NCBI GenBank assembly: GCA_963931865.1
Contig: OZ007509.1
Coordinates: forward strand, 16,336,627 to 16,400,626
Origin: Axinella damicornis
Taxonomy: Eukaryota > Porifera > Demospongiae > Axinellida > Axinellidae
DNA: 64,000 nt
Direction of reading: 5' to 3'
Shown here: positions 14,600-26,108 of the stretch, in pieces
Layout: the number at the start of each line of letters is the position of its first letter
Position numbering within the stretch: the stretch's first letter is position 1
Made by a program: the position numbers and the translations under genes
Notes under the pieces: generated by a model
Told to the model about the DNA's origin: nothing
What the model saw: the letters and a program-made list of their open reading frames with translations, nothing else
Database searches by the model: none

Positions 14600-15496
14600 T
14601 CACTTTCTTTGCTCAAAGTTAAGGGACCATTGTTCCCTCTTGAAGAAACAGGGCACCTCAGTGAAGTCAGCTGGAGGGTTGAGTTGCTCCAGTGGGGTAA
14701 AGCTTGTGAGGACTCCGAAGTGGGAACTGATGTGTGTCCCTGTACCACTAATAGGCTCCTTACCCACTACCTCCACTGATTCCAGCTTGTAGCGCATCGA
14801 CTTGAAGAAGATTCTATCTGGTCTTCCGCTCGGCGCCTTCTTGTCCTTCAAGAGTGGGTTCATAGCAGGTACAAAGGTTTCCCCATTTCCCTTCCCATTG
14901 GTAATCCATGAGTCATGCCAGTCTCCACTAAGATACAGCTCTCCATCAATGTCGTTAAGTAGGCTAAAGTCCCCTAGAACAAAACAATCCTCGTCATCCA
15001 TTAGCGACAAGAATGCTTCATTGATCTGCTTCTCCCGAACCTCTGACATATCCCTCCCTTCCTCTAGTTGCGTTGAACACACACTGATAACATGCGGCTG
15101 CTTCTGCTTGTCGTACATTACAAAGTAGCCCCTCAGTAGTACCTTGTTGGTCATAGTCTCATGGTAGGTGATGGAGATTGAGTCCTGGGCGGGGTAGGTT
15201 GAGAGAATCGCCACCGTGGGCTTTGTTCTCGTCTCATACTTAGTTGGAGGGTGAATGAGGTTGTACCTCGTCCCCCACATGGTTCCGTTGATTTTCCTCA
15301 TTACTTCGTTACTGACGCCTTGCAGCGCAATAAATTCGGGTCTCTTCGACAGCACCAGCTTGCCTAACGCTTCCAGGCGCTCCTGAAGCGCCCCTACATG
15401 CATACACATATTCACTGTTAGCAATTTCATAGTGCCTTGGGTACTGTACAGTCTACTCCAGAGCACAGAGTCAACAAATACGCTATGAAGTTTCAC
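14600..15496 (-). CDS. TDP2-like EEP-fold protein, probably catalytically impaired
   Basis: A single 298-codon open frame of the endonuclease/exonuclease/phosphatase superfamily, closest by motif order to tyrosyl-DNA phosphodiesterase 2. Visible family positions: KLLTVNM (usual TWN, Asn kept), FIALQGV (usual LQEV; the metal-binding Glu is Gly here), STQLEEGRD (usual HLES), FVLGDFSLLND (GDTN-like, Asp kept), RPDRIFF (kept) and ISSHFGVL (usual SDH; Asp replaced by Ser, His kept). Loss of Glu and of the SDH Asp points to a pseudoenzyme or altered chemistry. The frame is intact, which argues against simple decay. The Met near residue 23 (MKLLTVN) could be the real start. Convergent with IFT57 and divergent from GST copy 1. 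Confidence 0.75.
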   Translation of the reverse strand: MKLHSVFVDSVLWSRLYSTQGTMKLLTVNMCMHVGALQERLEALGKLVLSKRPEFIALQGVSNEVMRKINGTMWGTRYNLIHPPTKYETRTKPTVAILSTYPAQDSISITYHETMTNKVLLRGYFVMYDKQKQPHVISVCSTQLEEGRDMSEVREKQINEAFLSLMDDEDCFVLGDFSLLNDIDGELYLSGDWHDSWITNGKGNGETFVPAMNPLLKDKKAPSGRPDRIFFKSMRYKLESVEVVGKEPISGTGTHISSHFGVLTSFTPLEQLNPPADFTEVPCFFKREQWSLNFEQRK

Positions 15497-15711
15497 GTCT
15501 TGTATTCGCGTTTCCTTGGCCCTTGTTTGTCCTCCGCGTCGCAGTCCTGTTGCTGGTTTAGTACTACGTACGTCCTTCCTGTCCTGCCTTTCTGACTGGC
15601 TTCCAGAAGAACTCTTCAGCGCGCATGCGCGTTAAAGGGCGTGTCTGCGAGCCCCTCCTCCCTTTGAGGATCGCAGGGCCTAGGGAGGAGCTAGCTGGAA
15701 TGGTAGGCGGG

Positions 15712-15802
15712 GTATTCTAGTCTCGAGCTCGAGCCTGCATTAGTCTCGGTACCAGACCATTCAGCATTAGACTATATCAGCTCGAGCTCGAGACTAGAAT
15801 AC
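15712..15802. promoter_or_regulatory. 22-bp perfect inverted repeat ending at GST start codon
   Basis: Left arm 15712-15733 (GTATTCTAGTCTCGAGC...) and right arm 15781-15802 are perfect reverse complements around a 47-base loop. The right arm ends one base before the GST ATG at 15804. Each arm contains CTCGAGCTCGAG. In RNA this would form a strong hairpin in the 5'UTR; in DNA it could be a dimer-binding site. The second GST copy lacks it. Confidence 0.8.
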
Positions 15803-15803
15803 C

Positions 15804-18169
15804 ATGGCTGCTAACAGATATGCCCGCCTGACGAACGAGAAAGGCGAAGTCGTTCAGCACGAGTCTGCTTTCCGAAACTGGATCACTCGTGACGGCAGCA
15901 GTGGGTTTCCAGCAGAGAGTGGCCGCTACCACCTCTACGTTTCCTACGCTTGTCCCTTTGCTCACCGCACGATCATCGCGCGCAGGCTGAAGGGACTGGA
16001 AGATGCAATCTCGCTGGATGTCGTCGACTACTACAGGGATGAAAAGGGATGGAGGTTCAATCCGGACGCACCAGGAGCAACCGCGGACACAGTAAACGGG
16101 TTCTCCTTCATGCGGGAAGTGTATTTCCTAGCGGACAGAAACTATCAGGGCAGGTTCACAGTGCCGGTGCTGTGGGACAAGAAGCAGAAGACCATTGTTA
16201 ACAATGAGTCCTCAGAGATCATTCGCATGCTCAACTCTGAATTCAACGCGTTCTGCAGGACACCAGAGCAGCGCGCTCTTGACCTCTACCCAGCGACCCT
16301 GAAGGCAGAGATTGACTCACTCAATGAGTGGGTCTACAAGTGAGGAATGCATTACTGTACTACCTCCACTCATGATGCACACTAGTTCAGTTATGCTATT
16401 CCCCAATGCTCCACATTAGCTATGTCCGATAATGCTCTTGCTGTTATTCTCCGATTATGTTCTTGATATAGCTCACTTGGGATCCGAAGCACTGCTAATC
16501 TGTTTGCCGGCGAGAGGTGGATAAATCTTCAGTCTTCTATTCTGAAGGCAGTGGAGACTTCAGTTGGTCTAGTATTGAAAGTACAGACCAGAACCAGAAC
16601 TACAACTAGCTAGATCACTAGAGTCTCGACTACTTTCGCTAGCAGCCTCACCACTGGTGGGCCATCTTAACACGCGTGCCACTTGCAATTCAGCCCCGAT
16701 TATGCCTGTCTGTTTATTCCCGCATTATACCAACTCCGTGAACCTACCTATTAAGCTGGAAACTGTGCCCGCATAATAGCCGCATCCCTAATGCACATGG
16801 AGACTTTCAATGATGGACACAAATTTATGTGTGCCCATTACCTATACTTAACTATGTACTTCCTGCCGGACCAATATCCATGTTGTTGATTCATACATGT
16901 CTATGCAGTCAGTGAAATTTTAATGTCCCCTGCAGAAGCAGTTGGTCCAAGGTTGGATGTACGTATGAATTAAGATGTACTATCCTTGTGTACACCTTAT
17001 TCTATGGCTGCTATTGTGTGTGATAGACATATTTTATCACACAATAAAGACTATTCACTCAGGAAAGGAGTATTATATAATAGCTGTCACACAAACACAC
17101 ACACACTCTCACACCTGCAGGGACATCAACAATGGTGTTTATCGTGCTGGATTTGCTACAAAGCAGGAGGCATACAATGTGGGAGTGAAGGACGTGTTTG
17201 CAGGACTGGATCGTGTGGAGGAGATCCTCTCTCGACAACGCTACCTCATTGGTCCCCAGATCACCGAGGCTGATGTCCGGCTGTACACCACCCTTGTACG
17301 CTTCGACTGTGTCTACGTGGGACACTTCAAGGTAATGCTTCTTCTAATCTTACATGTGCGATAAGCATTGGTAACCAGCTCAGGATTGGGAATGATTTTT
17401 CTTCGGCTAGTGTAACAAGAAGCGTATAGTGGACTACCCCAACTTGTGGAGCTACCTGCGTGACCTCTACCAGACGCCTGGGTTTGGAGACACTACCAAC
17501 AGATTCCATATTGAGCACCACTACCAGGTTAGCAAACTAGTCACTGTGGTGAGATGCTTAGCATTGCTTCCAGGCTCTCCATGCATCACAATAATATTTA
17601 ATGGCTCTGTGCCAGACCCGAATTTCACAACCTCATTGCAGTAATACGTACTAGTGGAAATGCAGGACATTGGGAGGTGAGCCTGAGCGAAGAGTGCATG
17701 CACTTGCAGGACATGGAGCAGTTGCATGCACATGACTGTCATGAGAATGAGACTGAGCTCGAGCAATGAGCATAGCACAACCTCAGGCCACAGAAAATTA
17801 AACTACACTTGGAAAAGTAAGTCAGGTTAGCTGAAGCAGTCTAACAGTTATGTCACCCATGGCTTAAACCAACAACCAAAATATCGCTGTAGCGAGTGAA
17901 GAAGTAGTCCACATGCAGGACAGGTTCGAGTCCTACGGGTAGTCCTGCATGTGATGATTGACCTGCAGGACTCGAACAGAGAGGCAGGCAACAATGCAAG
18001 TATTAAAGGCAGCCAGGCTGTTTGGTGGGTTAATCCACATGATGAATTGATTTTTTTTGTGCAGGAGAGCCATACCCACATCAACCCTCACCAGATTGTT
18101 GCTGTGGGACCAGACCTTGACTTCAACTCACCCCATGATCGAGCTACACAATTTTTATCAAACCTTTAG
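15804..18169 (+). CDS. Glutathionyl-hydroquinone reductase (Xi-class GST), copy 1
   Basis: ECM4/YqjG-type enzyme that reduces glutathionyl-hydroquinones with glutathione. Exons 15804-16339, 17121-17331, 17411-17527, 18065-18169. N-terminal thioredoxin-like part: FRNWITRDGSSGFPAE, then the catalytic motif YACPFAHR (Cys retained; the usual CPWAHR Trp is Phe here), TVPVLWDKKQKTIVNNESSE. C-terminal helical part: DINNGVYRAGFATKQEAY, LIGPQITEADVRLYTTLVRF, YPNLWSYLRDLYQTPGFGDT, HIEHHYQ and a final ESHTHINPHQIVAVGPDLDF. Complete length for the family (about 320 aa). Most of exon 1 is nearly identical to copy 2, but the first 30 codons differ, suggesting recent duplication or gene conversion. Confidence 0.92.
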
Positions 18170-18436
18170 CATGCATTAGATGAAGGTCTCTGCAGTACTG
18201 CAGTTGAAAGGGATTGTATGTCCTCAAACACTACAAATAAGACAGTACAGAAAGAACAGTGAACTCCACAGTTTGCCTTTATTGTTGTGCTAATAATTAT
18301 GACGGTCTGTGTATACATATTTTTATGTCCTTTACAAGTTTATGTATTGTGGTCTGTGTTCCCATTGTGTACGACAATTCCCGAAAAGCCCTTCTCTTAT
18401 ATTAGGGGGGAGGAGCTGGTAGGCGTGGTATAATCG

Positions 18437-20784
18437 ATGATGATGGCTGCTACAGGCGAGGTCTCCAACCGATTTGCCAGCCTATCGACCGAGAAAGGCC
18501 AGTTCTTTCGGCGAGCGTCTATTTTCCGAAACTGGATCACTCGTGACGGCAGCAGTGGGTTTCCAGCAGAGAGTGGCCGCTACCACCTCTACGTCTCCTA
18601 CGCGTGTCCCTGGGCGCACCGCACGCTCATTGTGCGCAGGCTGAAGGGACTGGAAGATGCAATCTCGCTGGATGTCGTCGACTACTACATGGGTGAGAAG
18701 GGATGGAGGTTCAATCCGGACGCACCAGGAGCAACCGCGGACACAGTAAACGGGTTCTCCTTCATGCGGGAAGTGTATTTTCTAGCGGACGGAGACTACC
18801 AGGGCAGATTCACAGTGCCCGTGCTGTGGGACAAGAAGCAGAAAACAATTGTCAACAATGAGTCCTCAGAGATCATTCGCATGCTCAACTCTGAATTCAA
18901 CGAGTTCTGCAGGACACCAGAGCAGCGCGCTCTTGACCTCTACCCAGCGACCCTGAAGGCAGAGATTGACTCACTCAATGAGTGGGTCTACAAGTGAGGA
19001 ATGCATTGATAGGCCACTCATGATACACACAATGCCATGAGGGTGATGGACACAACTAGTCTCATCCCCACACCCTCCACACCACGCCCTTCATGCACGT
19101 GCCTCAGGAGAGTGTAGTTAATATGGGCTTATTTGCTGGGCGTAATTATATAGCTCCACTGGAATGTGTGTGGAGCTAAATTAAACATATTTTGTGGAAG
19201 CCCTATATTTTTGCTTCAAAGTCAAAGCACAGCCACTTCTCTCAGGGCGGCAATCAGCACTTCATACACACGTGTGTAGTTATTGATTGCCTCTGTTGGG
19301 ATTCCCATATTGCTCTGCTGTGCCTGCTACAGGGCCGGCAGAGCCGGTCCAGTTGCTCCGGCCATGGCCGGACCAATATTTAGCCTTTTTTTTCTTTTCG
19401 AGCGGCCAGTTAATAGCTACCAGCCCTTTCAGCCAATTCACATTTCCTTTCCATGTTGAGTGAGGCAGCCATGGAATTGAGGCCAGAAAGGTTCAATAGC
19501 AGTGGCAGCGCAATGTACTACGAGAACCAATCCAGATAGAAGGTGAACCGCGCTTTGCACGGATATGATCAGCGCTACGCGCCTCTATGCCCTTTGCCAA
19601 TTGGCCATATACCGATCTAAAATAGCTTCCACCAGGCCTGTGCTAGTAAGCCATTTAACAGACCCTCGATGTGCACCTGAGACTGGAACACATCATAATA
19701 CGGTTATTCTATGGCTGCTGACAGACATATTTCACACCATAGAAACATGTTCCAATGTGATTATGAGCACTGAGAAAGTGAGGCAGTAATGAGGGTGAGT
19801 TGGAAGATCTTTACACACACTCACACACAGGGACATCAACAATGGTGTTTATCGTGCGGGATTTGCTAGAAAGCAGGAGGCATATGATATGGGAGTGAAG
19901 GACGTGTTTGCAGGACTGGATCGTGTGGAGGAGATCCTCTCACGACAACGCTACCTCATTGGTCCCCAGATCACCGAGGCTGATGTCCGGCTGTACACCA
20001 CCCTTGTACGCTTCGACTGTGTCTACGTGGGACACTTCAAGGTAATACCTCTTTGAGTCTTGGTAAACAAAGTTATTAGTCTTGGAAATTAACAAACTCA
20101 GCTAACATTGGGAGTGATTTTTCTTCTGCTATAGTGTAACAAGAAGCGTACAGTGGACTACCCCAACTTGTGGGGCTACCTGCGTGACCTCTACCAGATG
20201 CCTGGGTTTGGAGACACTACCAACAGATTCCATATTGAGCACCACTACCAGGTTAGCTTGCAGAGTAAAGGGGGAATTCCGATAAGATGACAAAATAATG
20301 TCTGTGGCCGATAGCACAGCCGATCCAATATACGACTGTGTAAGGGGACAAGCGTATCCTCGTTCCCAGGCCTTCTACTCGTCCAGTTTTTGATCGCCTA
20401 CATGTACATGTGCACAAATTCTGCAAGCAATCAAAAACTGGTGGTGTAGAAGGCCTGGGAACGAGGCTAGGCATGCAGCTATAGCACTACTGTGCTAAGT
20501 ATCTTTGGGCTAGGAATGAGATATGAAGCTGTGATTTGCATCTTTGTGATCAGCATGAGTGGAGCATTTCGATGATGTCCATCTTGACCCAAAAACCATG
20601 GATTATAGCCTTTTGTCAACTGCGATTTTGACAAAACGTTTCCCAGTATTGGCATGTGAACAAACCATATTATTGGTTTTTACTGCAGGAGAGCCATACC
20701 AGCATCAACCCTCATGGGATTGTTGCCGTGGGGCCAGACCTGGACTTCAACTCACCCCATGATCGGGCCACACAATTTTTATGA
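18437..20784 (+). CDS. Glutathionyl-hydroquinone reductase (Xi-class GST), copy 2
   Basis: Tandem paralogue of the preceding gene. Exons 18437-18993, 19831-20041, 20135-20251, 20689-20784, with the same boundaries and phases. Carries the canonical catalytic motif YACPWAHR. Three candidate Mets lie at 18437, 18440 and 18443; the first is used here. The C-terminus (ESHTSINPHGIVAVGPDLDF...RATQFL) is three residues shorter than copy 1. It is only 267 bases downstream of copy 1. The last exon and its 3' flank are duplicated about 8 kb away at 28747. A MITE sits in the last intron. Confidence 0.92.
20355..20469. mobile_element. MITE, TAGCCTCGTTCCC family copy
   Basis: Left end TATCCTCGTTCCCAGGCC, right end GGCCTGGGAACGAGGCTA, with about 40-bp complementary arms (CTTCTAC / GTAGAAG and AGTTTTTGAT / ATCAAAAACT inside). 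In the last intron of GST copy 2. Confidence 0.8.
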
Positions 20785-20893
20785 CTTGAATGCTAGACAT
20801 TTCAAAGCAAAACTAGAGATGTAGAAACTCTGTGTGTTACGTGTTACATGGCAGTAGTTTCCAGTGCAATTGTGTTTGCATCACTGTCACTTG

Positions 20894-21310
20894 CTAGTGT
20901 GTGTGTGGGGAGGGGAGAGTCTGGTGAGGTGGTTGTGTGCATGTGGGGAGGGGTGCCTCTGGTGATGCGGGGGACGTGGAAGGGGGAGGTGAAGAGGAGA
21001 AGGAAGGAAAAATGAAGTCGCAAGAAGCAAACCCATCCCCTGTGGGGAACTGGAAGCTGGTGTTAACGATGGCAGTGAGGTCCTTCAAATCCAGTGTCAG
21101 GTCCTCCTCGTCACTGGTCTCTGCCGTGTGGAAGTCAATCTGAACTGTCTGGGAGTCATAGGATAGACCGTCAATGCTCCCCAATGACTGTGCCTTATTG
21201 AGCACCTCAGAGTCGTCCTTCAACTTCTCCTTTCGGGGAGTTTTCAGCTCATACTGGGACAAGAAGGTTGGGGGTGGTAGAACAGAAGATTGTCCTGGGA
21301 TTCGTAGATG
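20894..21310 (-). pseudogene. Truncated copy of the adhesion GPCR C-terminal tail
   Basis: Closely matches the cytoplasmic tail of the gene at 28939-44459 ([58 protein letters not shown]). Homology ends abruptly near 21310 with no upstream 7TM sequence. Relative to the intact gene about 10 bases are missing near 21275, breaking the frame, and the C-terminus is shifted. It lies tail-to-tail with GST copy 2, as the intact receptor lies beside an orphan GST exon at 28747, so one segment was duplicated. Confidence 0.85.
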
Positions 21311-22443
21311 GTTTAGGGTTCTAGTGCATGGCTAGGGAAGATAGGAAGTCTAGCTCATTCCAATTAACGCATGCCACGTGCATGATGACCGTGCTGTTTA
21401 TGATATATAGTCGAGTTGAAGTGAGCATGCAATGGCAGCTAGAGGGAAGGCAAAAAAAAGAAATCTCTTGTTTTACTACATTCTTAATTTAGGTTGTATC
21501 AATGTTCCTTTGTTGTAAGTTTTCATGTGGTAACAAACGTATTCACTGCACAAAAACAATGGCCAAATGACGATGACGTACGTCACCATGCACTCTTGTC
21601 TTCAAAGCATCCTACCATAAGTCTAGTGTGCTGGCTGGAAATCAAAATTTGACAAAAGCGATCTAAACACGAAGTGGTAAGTGCAATGTAATTTCTTTTA
21701 CGGAGGTGGTGTTACTGAACAGTGGTGTAGGAACCACGGGGGCAACGGGGGCTGGCGCCCCCGTGAAATTTCCACGTTGAAAATAAGGGCATGCCCTCAT
21801 ACGGGTGCACGTGCACGCACGCCATTGTGACACACCCCTCCACACGGCCACCTGACCATATGTAGACCGACGAGTTCAGAGAGAACTACACATGTGGAAG
21901 GGTGCGGTGGCTGATGATGGCACAGAGACGGATCGATGCATTCTTTGGCCAGTATACAAATATGCCCACGTGGCTGCAACAACTAACTCAGTCGCTCTTA
22001 GCGGATAGCTATATATAAGGGCGAGGCACCAGCCCGAAGCAGCCGCCAAGGCCATCGAGAGTAATAGCATACATGCATGATGTAAGTTCCAGCCCCCCTA
22101 TCAAAAAACATCTTCCTACGCCACCGCTGAAGCAATAATATGGAAATGGAGTTCACAGCATTTTCAACCATGGGCTTCTCCAGAAAATGGCAATATCATG
22201 CTACAATGACATTAGTTCAAGGTTAGCACTTGCACTGTGCCAAGAATCAGTTCGTCACAACTGGTTGTTGATCGAGATACGAGATTTTGAAGAACAACAA
22301 AAATACAAGTCACTTTTCTCATACCCGGTGACATATTACAAATGGCCAATCACTGACATCACAGTGACATCATAAATGGTGACATCACAGTTGCATCACA
22401 GGTACATGTCTCACAACATATGTACATGTACCTTGTTGCTGGT
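21311..22443. other. Intergenic, one transposon-like element
   Basis: No gene recognised. Contains the element at 21720-22129 described separately and short TGACATCA repeats near 22350-22400. Confidence 0.5.
21720..22129. mobile_element. Nonautonomous DNA transposon with CAGTGGTGTAGGAA ends
   Basis: The left end CAGTGGTGTAGGAAC resembles the complement of the right end (TTCCTACGCCACCGCTG), a typical hAT-like terminus (CAGNGG). No transposase frame. Target duplications are not clear, so the superfamily is tentative. Confidence 0.5.
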
Positions 22444-24239
22444 CTAGGTTTTGTACAAATGTTTCACGCTATCAGGAAGTAAGGTGGACATTGGTTTCAT
22501 ACACACCTCCTTCACGTCCATCTCCAACTGTAGATTCTGTGGGTTGGGGGTGGGGGGGAGAGAGAAGGGAGAACGAGAGAGGGGGAATGAGGGGAGAAGG
22601 GAGTGAGGGGACACACACACACACACACAGTACCTTGGAGTTGAGTGTCCTCTCACCACACTGATCAGAGTGCTCCTCCCGCAGCGCAAACAGCTTTGGA
22701 GACAGGATGGCAGGTACAAAGAACCTCAGAAAGAGGAAGCCTGTTATTGCGAGATAGGGAACGTCCTGTCGGAAGACCGATTCACACTCAATGGACATTA
22801 TATTGCATACCCATAGGAACAAGGTACGCGAAATGAGGTTCATTCCCAGCCCATTCCTACTGCTATCCTTATTCAAATGATCATGAGCAAGGAGGTACAT
22901 GTACAGGTACAAGAGCGACCAATTGGGTTAGAAATCTGGAATATGGCTAGCCTGGCGCCCTCTCCTACATGCCCCCCCCCCCCCACCAACAAAACCCAAC
23001 CAAAAACAAATACTCACGGTATGCTCTGGGTCCTGAAATCGATCGGCCACTCTCAGAGCCATCCTCAGCAAACTCGGGCATCTATCCACAGAGGAGAAGA
23101 TCACATACATTTTCATCTCGAGATAGTTGGTCAGCAACAGAGTTGAGCTCTCCACTGTCTTCATGGCCGAGGAAGTGGTCCAGTGACCACCACGAGGCCT
23201 GATTGGGAGGGAGGGAATGAGGTAGGGAACGAGGTAGGGAGAGAAGAGGGGAGGGGAGGGAAAGAGGGATGGAGGGATCAAGGGAGTATGTGTAAGGGGT
23301 GACAGGATCGGGAGAAGGGGGAGGAGGAGGAGGAGGGGGTAGTTCTGAAAGACGTGTAAGTTGTGGGTACAAGGATCCACCACCACGCTTCCCTTGCATT
23401 TATGAGTGTGGTGATTGTGGGTGTGGTTTATCACTAAAAATCATAGCAGTTTTAGTGGACAATAAGTACTCTGCATCGAAAAGTTAGCAAAACTCAGTGC
23501 AGCAATTCCAGCTAGATTTACTCACAATCATAGGCATACAAGATGTAACATTTGCAGCGTAATTTTGCGAACTATAATGGTTCTGCATACACCTCAATAG
23601 AGAGATTCTTGTGTTCAAGGCCTCCCACTTACGTATTGTTCGAGGTTACACTGATCGATTTCACCCTCTCCCCTCAACTCCTTACTAAGGTGGCGGGAAT
23701 TGGCAGCAGTGCCTTCCATACTGCAGAGTCCGACTCACTGATCTCCGGATGGTTGATCTTTATGTCAACCGTGAGCTCGTCCACCTTATCGATATCTTTG
23801 AGGGTTATGCCTGGAGGTTCTCTCACGTGTCTGTGTGTGTGCTGTGTGTGTACATGTATGTGAGGGGTGCGGAGAAGTTAGTTCTGTAGCCACATTGCCA
23901 TGCGATGTATAATGGCCTGTTTGTTCAAGGGGCAGTCACTTATGTCCTGCCTGTTTAAGTGTTTGCGACCAGGGTCAAAGAAGGAATCAACATACCGTAT
24001 AGTGGGTTATTTCAGGAACAGTGGTCTGAACTCTGAAGAACAGAATCAGATACGTACACGAGAAGATGAGTGAGTTAGAGGTAGCTACACGGTGGAGTCC
24101 ATAGCAAACAGTAGCTGTCACACCAAGTTCAGAAGCTCTTTGCTACGTATCTGCGCCTTCTGTTTGGGAGTGAAGTAGTCGTACGTTGCCTGCTTAGTAT
24201 GCACCATCATGCATGTTTCACCTCCTTGTTGGCAGCCAT
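22444..24239 (-). CDS. RasGAP-domain gene (GAP1/RASA-like), apparently truncated
   Basis: Clear exons: 23198-23109 (VESSTLLLTNYLEMK), 23091-23018 (CPSLLRMALRVADRFQDPEH), 22765-22634 (DVPYLAITGFLFLRFFVPAI...LSPKLFALREEHSD) and 22536-22444 (stop TAG). They match the second half of a RasGAP domain (usual EHQDVKYLA.SGFLFLRFFAPAILTPKLF). Weaker upstream exons: 24239-24222 (MAANKE), 24189-24122, about 24045-24005 and about 23823-23686 (KDIDKVDELTVDIKINHPEI); their joins are not all in consistent phase. The first half of the GAP domain with the arginine finger is not visible, and the frame stops before the domain would end. So this is either a short RasGAP relative or a partial duplicate. Confidence 0.55.
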
Positions 24240-25436
24240 GATGGTCGAAAGAAGTATAGCTGCCGATAGTGGCCTGTCTGGATTTGGTACAACGGAATCA
24301 GCGCGATGGAAATAAGAAAACAATGCCATCATCAGAACTTGGCATGTAGCAGTGTCCGGAACTGATTCCAGGTTGATTTAAAACTTTTTGTGAATAGCCG
24401 CAGAAATGTGAATAGCCGCATGATAGAAACCTGCTATAATATAAAGCCATAGGAATTAGGATGAACACGACAGATCAACACATTTCTCTGCTAATAAGGT
24501 GCAGCTACATGTACTTTTTGCCCTTTCACAGGAGAATCTAGCTGTAGATACGGGATTGGACGGGCACCGTCATCATCAAAGTTGCTCCGTGATTGTACGG
24601 TCCACACACTGTTCGAGTCCGTCGTGGGACCACTTCAACTTCTGAGTACTCCTCTACTCGCTGAAAAGCTGAATACGAAACTTTAAATGGTCCCACTACG
24701 GACTCAACGGGCGTGTGGACGGTGTGGATACTGATGGTTACGGCGCCCGTCTAGTCCGTATCTTCAGGTGGTTTCTTGTGTGTTTGAACAAAGTGATCAA
24801 GAAGCTCAGAAAGAACCTATTGTGCAGACCAAAATTCTTTACCCTGATTGCAAACACTTCTACAGTTTATTAAGACTCATCAGGTGTATATCAAATTCAT
24901 CATCCTCTGATGGCGTAGATTTTGTAAATGGCTTAGAGCAAAGCAATGTGTTGAAGTGCACATTGAAGATATGCACAGGCACTGAGTTGCTCAATAGCTA
25001 AAACAGTCCCCGTCCATGCACTCGTCACTACCCATACAAGTATCCCCTCACCTCCCACACACCACTCACTTTTAATCCAAGGATTCCATCTCTAGCGTCG
25101 TTGCAACAAACGTTGGGGGTGGGGGCTAAGAACGAGGTTAGTCCATCTCCACAGTATCTGCCAACTTAGTCTTCTCTAAACAATGAGAAAGAGGTAGAGC
25201 TGAGCAATACATTCCTGGCACATGCAATTCACATTGCAGTCACACCCACGGATCAAGTACTGTACAACAAATCAGTATTTCATGTAGCAAACCCTGTACA
25301 ACGAGTAATCCACAGTGTACATGCAAGTATCGGCTAGAGTTTACTGGACAAGAAATTCATTCTTGAGGTCCTCTTCTTGGAGGTTTAAGAACGGGTTCAC
25401 CCTTTCCACATCCCATTCCACAGCAAAAAAAACGTT
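24240..25436. other. Intergenic with one imperfect inverted repeat
   Basis: No gene recognised. Positions 24545-24763 have imperfect inverted ends (AGATACGGGATTGGACGGGC against the complement of GCCCGTCTAGTCCGTATCT), probably an old MITE. Confidence 0.45.
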
Positions 25437-25914
25437 CTCTGCAGGGTTTTATGAACCATGCAGTAGAGTAGACATCTCCCCCTTCCCTCCCCATTCTCTC
25501 TCCACTTACCTTCGACTATAGATCGACTACTAACAGACCAATATAATTATAGTGAGTCACAGAAACAACCTCGTTCCCAGACGCCAAGTTGGCTTATTCG
25601 GAAGCGGCGTGGGGCCAGGGCTTATTCGGAAGCGGCGTGAGGTCTGGGCACCACCTAGCTACCGCCTCAAGCCCAACTGCCACAGCAACAACATCCTTTC
25701 TCCCAGACGCGAAACTCATTCCCAAGCGGCGTGGAGTCTGAGCACCGCCCCCCACTACTCCCTTAGGGACAGCATTGGAAGTCAACTCGTGAATACAACC
25801 AGAGCTATGTGAATACAACCACAGCAACAGAGGGAACGCCATTGGCAGAAGGCCTACCTGAGGAGGGCAACGCCATTGAGAAAATCGACAGAGACAGAAA
25901 CTGGCCACCTGCTG

Positions 25915-26040
25915 CCCGCCAAAATTTAAACCGACCAATCAAATAAGAGCATTAGGGCCTACCGGCGCGCGCGTTTCCGGCCGGCTTTTGCGGGTATATA
26001 AAGCGGGTCCCGCAGTGTCTAAGTCATTCGCGGGCTAGGT
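25915..26040 (+). promoter_or_regulatory. Promoter-like module (E2F-, CCAAT-, TATA-like), left arm
   Basis: In order: GCCCGCCAAAA (E2F-like), GACCAATCAAAT (CCAAT box), a CG-rich stretch, then GGGTATATAAAGCGGG (TATA box) and a downstream run toward the gap. The spacing resembles S-phase gene promoters. A mirror copy lies in the right arm. Confidence 0.5.
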
Positions 26041-26108
26041 AGAGCTCGGGTGAGGTTAAGGTGAGGTGAGCCCTCACCCTAACCTTACCCTTGCTTAACC
26101 TTTCACTG

